This document shows positions 34,303 to 40,086 of a DNA stretch of 40,086 bases, in pieces (positions within the stretch are counted from its first letter, which is position 1; every line of letters begins with the position of its first letter). Origin of the DNA: an uncultured Victivallales bacterium (lineage in GTDB: Bacteria; Verrucomicrobiota; Lentisphaeria; Victivallales; UBA1829); NCBI GenBank assembly GCA_944390735.1, contig CALXRL010000076.1, positions 1-40,086 of the forward strand, in the 5' to 3' direction. Both the position numbers and the translations under genes were made by a program. The notes beneath the pieces are model-generated. The model ran no database searches. It was not told the origin of the DNA and saw only the letters and a program-made list of their open reading frames with translations.

Positions 34303-36798
34303 ATGAAGAGACAGGTAAGAGCCGGATTTCATGATCCGTCACCGGTGACAAGGACAGTGGTATTGTCTTTATTCTTCTCTTGTTCTTTGCTTGTGAGTGC
34401 CGAAGGCCCCGATTACGGCTCGGTTCTCAAAGAGGAATTGATTCAGAGAGAAAGCAAGGTGGATTCCGTGGAACCGCTGATGGCAGATGCCATTTCCCTG
34501 AGAGATGCCGGCAAGTTCAAGGAAGCTGTCGCCAAGTGCGATGCGGCTTTGAGCAAGCTTGCTCAGATGAATCTCGGAGACGGTCCCTCTATTGTTGCCA
34601 GAAAAAGCATGATTCTCCAGCTGAAGATGGAAATTCGCTCTCAATGGGGAAAATCTCTGATTCTCCAGGCAAAACAGCTGATGCAGAAAGGATACAGCCA
34701 GGCGAAAACCGATCAGGCTTCGTCGACAGCGAATATTCAGAAAGCCATTGAGCTTGCCCGGGAAGCCAAACGGGAAGCCCCTGAAACCCTGGATGCCGCA
34801 GATGAAATCATTCAGCTCGGCGACAAGGTGATCAAGTCCAACAAATTCATTCAGGAGACCAGTCTCTCGGTCATTGATCCGGACAACACCTCCCGGAAGG
34901 AACAGATCGCCATTCATCTGAGAGAGGCGCAGATCTTCTACAAGAGCCGTCAGTATTCCAGGGCCCGCGATGTGCTGGAACAGGTCCTTGTCCTGGACCC
35001 CTACAACGACAAGGCTGTGTTTGAACTGAAAAAAATCTATAAGAAACTCTATTCCTTTGCTGAACTCAGACGCGAAAACGAAATGCTGGAGCGCCTGAAT
35101 GAACTTGAATGGAAGTGGAACAACTCCATTCTTCCGCGCGGCGATCAGATTGTGGAAGATCGCGGACCGCAGGAAGCCGCCAATGAAGGCAAGGCCCAGA
35201 TGTATGAAAAACTTCAGTCGATCATCATTCCTGAAGTGGATTTCGGCGGAGTCAACATTTCCAGTATTGTCCGTCAGCTGAACAAACGCAGCCGCGAGTG
35301 CGACCCGGAAGGAAAAGGAATCAACCTGATTTATTCGCCCTCCGATGACGACATGCAGGAAGTGACCCTTCAGTTTACGAATCTGCCGATTGGCGAGATC
35401 ATCCGCTACCTCTGCCAGTATGCCAAGCTGAAATACAAGGTGGAAGACAAGGCGGTTACCATCGGTTCCAAGGGAATCGACGATATGGACACCCGCTATT
35501 TCAAGATGCGTTCCGCTCTGTACAATCGTCTCTCCCGTCAGAGCGCGACAAAGAAAAAGAAGGAGTCTTCCAGCAGCAGTAGTGAGCATCTGGATATTTT
35601 CGGCGGGAAGAAAGTCGAGGATGTGTTCAAGGATGAGAGCAAGGATGAGGAGAATGCTCCCATCGGCGGCGCAGACTTTGAAACGTTGAAAAAATATTTT
35701 GAGGTCCGCGGTATCACCTTTGATCCTGGTTCCTCGATTGCCTATGATGAACGTTCCAGCAAGCTGATTGTCAAGAACACTCCGGAAAATCTCAGAAAGC
35801 TGGATGCGCTTCTGCGTGAAATTGATATTGTAACGCCGCTGGTTCTGATTGAAGCGAAGTTCCTTGAGATCACCGTTTCGGATCTGGAAGAACTTGGATT
35901 CGACTGGACCATGACCAAGAACAATTCCAATCCCGCGTGGATGGCCGGCGTGATTGACACCAATACCGCGAAACCGGAATTCATGAATTCGAAGCTGATG
36001 CAGACGCTGGTCCGTCACTACGGAAGTTCCGAAAGTCCGGCGACCACAGATGACACGCTCAACCCCGGCGCGCTGATCAACAATCTGAATATCATGCCGA
36101 ATTTCGGGCCCGACGGCGCCTACAATATCTTCCTGACGGTCAACGCAATCGACCAGAGTGAACGCGGAGAGATTCTTTCCGCTCCGAAAGTCATTGCCAC
36201 GTCCGGACTGGAGGCGACCATTCAGTTCGCCAAAGACATGTATTTCCCGGAAAGCTGGAACGATCCCGAGGTTACCAGTACGAACAACACCTATGAGTAT
36301 ACTCCTCCGTATCCGGATTTCAGCGATGCCACCCCGATTGGTATCACCTTCACGGTGCTGCCGACGGTAAGCCCGAACAACCATACGATTTCTCTGGATC
36401 TGAAGCCTCAGGTACTGGATCTGGTCGGATGGACCGTTTATGCCTATGACATCGTGATCGGAAATATTACAGCAAAGAGCGATGATACCAACACAGAAAC
36501 CCGTACTCCTGTCATTAAAATGCCCGAAATTTCGGTCCGTGAAATTGACACCAAAGTCAAAGTGTACGACGGCGAGACCGTGGTTCTCGGCGGTATCCTG
36601 GATGATAAATCCTCCCGCCTTGACGATAAATATCCTTTCTTCGGCGATGTTCCGCTTCTTGGAAGGCTGTTTTCCAGTCAATCGTATGTCGCTTCGAAAA
36701 CGAATCTGATGATATTCGTCACTACAAGAATCATGAATCTTGATGGTGTGCCGGTCAAATCCAAAAACGATAACGGTCTTTTTGACTTCAACAGGTGA
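34303..36798 (+). CDS. Secretin, first copy (Amuc_1098-like / PilQ-GspD family)
   Basis: An 831-aa outer-membrane pore protein with a signal sequence (hydrophobic stretch about 18-34). An N-terminal helical, TPR-like region follows (about 60-290), then N-type secretin domains (from about 316), including a short secretin N0/STN-like part and the NTPENLRKLDALLREID N1-type motif. The C-terminal secretin core starts near 505. It has VLIEAKFLEITVSDLEELGFDW, YDGETVVLGGILDDK and PFFGDVPLLGRLFSSQSYVASKTNLMIFVTTRI, the hallmark last strand. A multimer should form the gate for a pilus or secreted cargo. A second, similar secretin gene begins 35 bp downstream. Confidence 0.93.
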   Translation: MKRQVRAGFHDPSPVTRTVVLSLFFSCSLLVSAEGPDYGSVLKEELIQRESKVDSVEPLMADAISLRDAGKFKEAVAKCDAALSKLAQMNLGDGPSIVARKSMILQLKMEIRSQWGKSLILQAKQLMQKGYSQAKTDQASSTANIQKAIELAREAKREAPETLDAADEIIQLGDKVIKSNKFIQETSLSVIDPDNTSRKEQIAIHLREAQIFYKSRQYSRARDVLEQVLVLDPYNDKAVFELKKIYKKLYSFAELRRENEMLERLNELEWKWNNSILPRGDQIVEDRGPQEAANEGKAQMYEKLQSIIIPEVDFGGVNISSIVRQLNKRSRECDPEGKGINLIYSPSDDDMQEVTLQFTNLPIGEIIRYLCQYAKLKYKVEDKAVTIGSKGIDDMDTRYFKMRSALYNRLSRQSATKKKKESSSSSSEHLDIFGGKKVEDVFKDESKDEENAPIGGADFETLKKYFEVRGITFDPGSSIAYDERSSKLIVKNTPENLRKLDALLREIDIVTPLVLIEAKFLEITVSDLEELGFDWTMTKNNSNPAWMAGVIDTNTAKPEFMNSKLMQTLVRHYGSSESPATTDDTLNPGALINNLNIMPNFGPDGAYNIFLTVNAIDQSERGEILSAPKVIATSGLEATIQFAKDMYFPESWNDPEVTSTNNTYEYTPPYPDFSDATPIGITFTVLPTVSPNNHTISLDLKPQVLDLVGWTVYAYDIVIGNITAKSDDTNTETRTPVIKMPEISVREIDTKVKVYDGETVVLGGILDDKSSRLDDKYPFFGDVPLLGRLFSSQSYVASKTNLMIFVTTRIMNLDGVPVKSKNDNGLFDFNR

Positions 36799-36833
36799 TT
36801 ATGATGATGGAACATATACGTTTGGAGGCTTCA

Positions 36834-39479
36834 ATGCTTAAGATTCAATTTTCAAGAGTTTCCACGGCATGTATGATCGGAATGTCGCTGATCGCCGTTG
36901 GGTCGCTTCATGCTGCGCAGACGCCGTCGGAAGCCACGGCCAAGCAGAATCCTGCGGAAACCGCATATCAGACCGCTGCATCCAAATATCAGCTGGAGTT
37001 CGACATTACCGAACTCAGTGCGGATCAGCTCCGCGTGAAAGCCGACGAGATCGGGCGCGCGGCGGCGAAGGCGTATCAGATCGGCCAGTATCAGAAGGCG
37101 ATCGACCTCTATCTTCAGGCCATTAAAGTCTTCGACAAGCTCGGAGACGAGCCGACGGTTCTGAAAAAGAAGGAAAACTGCAAGCTCGCCATTTCCAAAG
37201 CCTATTATTACTGGGCGGAAAAACTTTATTTTGACGCTCAGGCGTCCGCGGATGCAAAACGGTATGACCAGGCAATCAAACTCTGTGAAAATGCCGCAGA
37301 AATGTGGCCGGGAGCCAAACCCCGCATGGAGGAGGCGATTGCCCGCTTCAAAAAGCTCAAGGTGTCCGCAGAGTATGAGGCAAAGGTTTCTCCCGATGCC
37401 GTCGACGCCGGTCGCAGCGCAAGACTTTACAGCATTGAGGTGCTCCTGAAGCAGGGGGATGTCTTCTATGCGGATGCCCAGTGGGACAAGGCCAGGGATA
37501 AATATGAAGAGGTGATGGCAATTGATCCCTTCAATGTCAAGGCAATGGATGCCATCCGCAGAATCAATCTCAAGCTGCTGGAAGCCGGAAAACGCCGTAC
37601 CGGAGTTTCCCGCGCGGAATATATTGCGGAAACGGAATGGAAAATGCTGACTCCTCTCGTTCCCAGAATCTCCTCCGGTCCGGCCAGAACACAGACCACG
37701 GAAGAGCCGATCGTCAAGGATGAACAGAAGAATTCCATTTACAATAAACTGAAAAATATTATCATCGACCGCATCGACTTCGATGAAATCGAGGTGCCGG
37801 TGGTTCTGAGACACCTCCGTCAGAGAAGTAAAGAGCTGGACCCGGAAAAGGTCGGTGTGAATATCTTCCTCCTTCCGGAGGATCCGAACGCGGAGGAGAA
37901 TGCCGAGCAGAGAAAACGTCAGCAGAATCGTCAGGCCAATGCCGGACCAGATGCGGAAGGCGCTCTCCCGGAGGAAGAGGAAGCTGATTTCTCCTCCGGT
38001 CGCCGGATTTCCGTGACCGCGGACTCCATTCCCCTTGGACAGGCCATCAGCTATATCTGCCGTACCGCGAATCTCCGCGTGAAGGTGGAGAAGTATGCCG
38101 TCGTGATTGCTCCTCCCGGAGTGCCGCTGGAACAGATGGAAACGAGAATCTATCCGATGGAGAAAGAGGTCGTCGACCGGAAGATTTCCAAGGCGACAGA
38201 AGGAAATGCCGATTCTTCCGGCGGAACCATGATCAATCCGCAGGATCTGTTCAGCAATGTTCCGTTTGATCCGGGCTCCCAGGTCGTTTATGATCCCAGC
38301 ATCAGCCGCTTGATTGTGACCAATACCGCGGAAAATCTTCAGAAGATCGAAGAGACCATTAAAGAGCTGAACGTGATTGACCCCCAGGTTCTGATTCAGA
38401 CGAAATTCGTGGAAGTGCACCTCAACGACCTGGAGGAACTCGGGTTCCAGTATCTTTTCTCGCGTCAAAACTCCAATGTTCAGTATGCGAAGGAGTCTGA
38501 ACTGATTGAATACAAGGCCGGCGACAAGCTTCCGGATTACGCCATCAACATCTATGAACCGCAGAGTGCCGATTCCAACGGGCCGTCCTCGAAGTGGTAC
38601 CAGTATTCCGGCACCTTCACCAATGGAAAATCTTCCGCGGCGGATCTGCCCAGTTCCTTCTACTACAAGAAGGCTCCGGTTCAGGACCGTTCGATCCGTT
38701 TCGGCCAGAACAGTCAGGTGGTCCGTTCTTTGCGGGATTCTCCGGGAAATGCCGATCTGCAGGATCAGTTCTTCGGATTCACGCATTACAACAAATATGG
38801 ATACAAGGTCCAGACCACCATCAATGCTCTGGATCAGGCGGATTCCGCCGATATGCTCGCCTGCCCCAGAATTACGACTATGAACGGATATGACGCGGTG
38901 ATCGCCATGGTGACCGAACAGTACTTCCCGTCGGACTGGAACGAGGCGGAAATCGGTACGATCGGCGGTTCCAACGGCGAATCGGTTCCGCTGTTCACGC
39001 CTTCCACCCCGGAATTCGATGATGCGGAGCGTCTCGGGATCGAGCTGCGTGTGAAACCCTATGTGGATGCCACCGACAACTACACGATCTCTCTGACGAT
39101 GACCCCCATTATCAAAACCTTTGTGGAATGGGCCGATTACAGTTATGAGCTTTCTGTGGAATCCAACGGTCAGTCGGTTCCCTATGAGAACAAACTGCGC
39201 ATGCCGGTTATTGAGGTCCGCTCCATTGACACCGCGGTGCAGTGCTATGACGGCGAGACCATCATCCTGGGCGGCGTGATTAAGGATTCCACGTCGTCGT
39301 ATGATGACCAGTACCCGATTCTCGGAAGTCTTCCGCTTGTGGGACGGCTGTTCCAGTCCAAGTCCAAACAGGCGGCCAAAGTCAATCTTCTGGTCTTCCT
39401 GACCTGCCGCCTGATCAACCCCGACGGTTCGCCGGTCAGAGAGCGCGAAATGAGAGGTCTGCCTCCGTTCCGCCAGTAA
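36834..39479 (+). CDS. Secretin, second copy (Amuc_1098-like / PilQ-GspD family)
   Basis: An 881-aa paralogue of the preceding secretin. Signal peptide to about residue 28 (SLHAAQ), a TPR-like helical region (about 55-260), N-domains (from about 310) and the secretin core (about 515-870). The core contains VLIQTKFVEVHLNDLEELGFQY, YDGETIILGGVIKDS and PILGSLPLVGRLFQSKSKQAAKVNLLVFLTCRL. ATG 36834 is preferred because GGAGG lies five bases upstream and a signal peptide follows directly. A GTG at 36795, overlapping the first secretin's stop, would put 13 non-signal residues in front. An Asn/Gln/Glu-rich insert (about 355-385) separates the N-domains. Terminator follows. Confidence 0.92.
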   Translation: MLKIQFSRVSTACMIGMSLIAVGSLHAAQTPSEATAKQNPAETAYQTAASKYQLEFDITELSADQLRVKADEIGRAAAKAYQIGQYQKAIDLYLQAIKVFDKLGDEPTVLKKKENCKLAISKAYYYWAEKLYFDAQASADAKRYDQAIKLCENAAEMWPGAKPRMEEAIARFKKLKVSAEYEAKVSPDAVDAGRSARLYSIEVLLKQGDVFYADAQWDKARDKYEEVMAIDPFNVKAMDAIRRINLKLLEAGKRRTGVSRAEYIAETEWKMLTPLVPRISSGPARTQTTEEPIVKDEQKNSIYNKLKNIIIDRIDFDEIEVPVVLRHLRQRSKELDPEKVGVNIFLLPEDPNAEENAEQRKRQQNRQANAGPDAEGALPEEEEADFSSGRRISVTADSIPLGQAISYICRTANLRVKVEKYAVVIAPPGVPLEQMETRIYPMEKEVVDRKISKATEGNADSSGGTMINPQDLFSNVPFDPGSQVVYDPSISRLIVTNTAENLQKIEETIKELNVIDPQVLIQTKFVEVHLNDLEELGFQYLFSRQNSNVQYAKESELIEYKAGDKLPDYAINIYEPQSADSNGPSSKWYQYSGTFTNGKSSAADLPSSFYYKKAPVQDRSIRFGQNSQVVRSLRDSPGNADLQDQFFGFTHYNKYGYKVQTTINALDQADSADMLACPRITTMNGYDAVIAMVTEQYFPSDWNEAEIGTIGGSNGESVPLFTPSTPEFDDAERLGIELRVKPYVDATDNYTISLTMTPIIKTFVEWADYSYELSVESNGQSVPYENKLRMPVIEVRSIDTAVQCYDGETIILGGVIKDSTSSYDDQYPILGSLPLVGRLFQSKSKQAAKVNLLVFLTCRLINPDGSPVREREMRGLPPFRQ

Positions 39480-39511
39480 TAGGAATACAGGTCAACAACT
39501 GGAACAAGGTG

Positions 39512-39543
39512 CGGCTCTCAAATTTGTTTGAGAGCCGTTTTTT
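39512..39543 (+). terminator. Terminator after the secretin genes
   Basis: A perfect 11-bp stem CGGCTCTCAAA / TTTGAGAGCCG (39512-39522 with 39527-39537), 4-base loop, then seven T residues. Confidence 0.95.
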
Positions 39544-39574
39544 ATGGAAGCATACAGTCAGGGAGGTCCGTGAC

Positions 39575-39817
39575 ATGAAACCGAACAATGAAAACTCCGC
39601 CATGATGATGGGAATCGGCTTCGATCACAAGGATGGACAGAAACGAATTACAAAAGGGGAGAATTTTCTGCTGGTCGGCGGTTCCGAGGAAACGCATGAG
39701 CGGATGACCGAAACCGCGATCAAAGTCAATGAAAAGCTCTCTTCCAAAGGGAAAACCCTTGATTCCATCAGCCGCGAGGAATTTTTCGATCTTCTTTCCG
39801 AATGTTCCGACTCCTGA
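39575..39817 (+). CDS. Small soluble protein of unknown function
   Basis: An 80-aa protein starting at ATG 39575 behind a strong GGGAGG, just past the operon terminator. A Met-rich start (SAMMMGIGFD), a Gly/Lys region, an acidic amphipathic helix (EETHERMTETAIKVNEKL) and a Ser/Glu-rich end suggest a compact alpha-beta protein with no membrane segment. I do not recognise a family. The next 228 bp up to the gene start at 40046 hold no gene or clear structure that I can see. Confidence 0.65.
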   Translation: MKPNNENSAMMMGIGFDHKDGQKRITKGENFLLVGGSEETHERMTETAIKVNEKLSSKGKTLDSISREEFFDLLSECSDS

Positions 39818-40045
39818 GCGCGGTTTCGCATATTCATCCCTTTCAAAGGAAACCGCCTTTTCCCCGGTCATTCATTCCGCTGACGGTTTCCCGCCGGGGA
39901 GGGCGGCGGAACGTCTTTTCCTCCGGGTTCTTTGATTTCTTAGACGCAGACTCCTTGGAAAGGTATGCGCCCAGTGAGGGCCATCTGGATTTGAGGCAGA
40001 CAGCGTGGTATGTTCTTCCACAAACCGGAATAATGGGAGGACGGC

Positions 40046-40086
40046 ATGGGACGTGAAGGACGAGATTATTGGGAGGAGCAATTGTC
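40046..40086 (+). CDS. Start of a gene cut by the right edge
   Basis: GGGAGG followed by ATG 40046 opens a frame (MGREGRDYWEEQLS...) that stays open to the end of the window. Thirteen codons are too few to name it. The ribosome-binding site is the only support. Confidence 0.4.
   Translation, partial: MGREGRDYWEEQL

Noticed and set aside
34369..36681. 770-codon minus-strand frame
   Set aside because: Antisense shadow of the first secretin.

Overview
The window looks like chromosome from a Lentisphaerota (Victivallis-like) or closely related PVC-superphylum bacterium. This rests on three things. Pseudopilin-like proteins with the [17 protein letters not shown] start are encoded next to secreted glycosidases and LacI-type regulators. 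There is a pilus/secretion operon laid out like Akkermansia Amuc_1098-1102. Promoters are uniform sigma70-like (TTGNNN, 16-17 bp, TATATT-like). No phage, IS element, CRISPR array, tRNA or rRNA was found.

Layout. (1) Bases 1-4623, plus strand: the end of a LacI-type regulator, a pseudopilin-like protein started by an ATGA overlap, and a 1247-aa secreted glycosidase-like protein. (2) 4702-9303, minus strand: a probable gene remnant, trpB behind a Gfo/Idh-type dehydrogenase, a zinc-finger membrane protein and a DUF6624 protein. (3) 9485-12525, plus: ftsW, murG and an exported nitroreductase-like protein. (4) 12637-18209, minus: a second LacI / pseudopilin / secreted carbohydrate-binding protein / glycosidase cassette, again with an ATGA overlap. 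The palindrome TCAAGTACTTGA overlaps the lacI promoter and recurs inside the gene. (5) 18446-21433, minus: nifU, nifS and a radical SAM enzyme (AmrS-like), an Fe-S supply operon with a likely client. (6) 21597-21916: three tandem ~79-bp elements that fold into several hairpins. Differences between copies lie in loops or are compensated. On the minus strand each copy ends in a hairpin followed by a T-run. (7) 22013-27544: a membrane-anchored pseudopilin relative, a DMT transporter, gapA-pgk-tpiA with a separate terminator after each gene, and a small Cys-rich protein. (8) 27651-28970: an exported protein and secG. (9) 29111-39479: a six-gene type IV pilus-like / type II secretion-like operon: an exported protein, a PilM-PilN fusion, a PilO/Amuc_1100-like protein, a PilP-position protein with a calcium-type motif, and two large secretins. 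A small hypothetical gene and a gene start at the right edge follow.

The unifying idea is an inference. Each LacI/pseudopilin/glycosidase cassette would supply a substrate-responsive pseudopilin plus enzyme, and the pilus-like envelope machine in region 9 could be the apparatus they work with. The strongest candidates for something new are this cassette, the tandem structured element in region 6, and the fused and duplicated PilMNOPQ operon.
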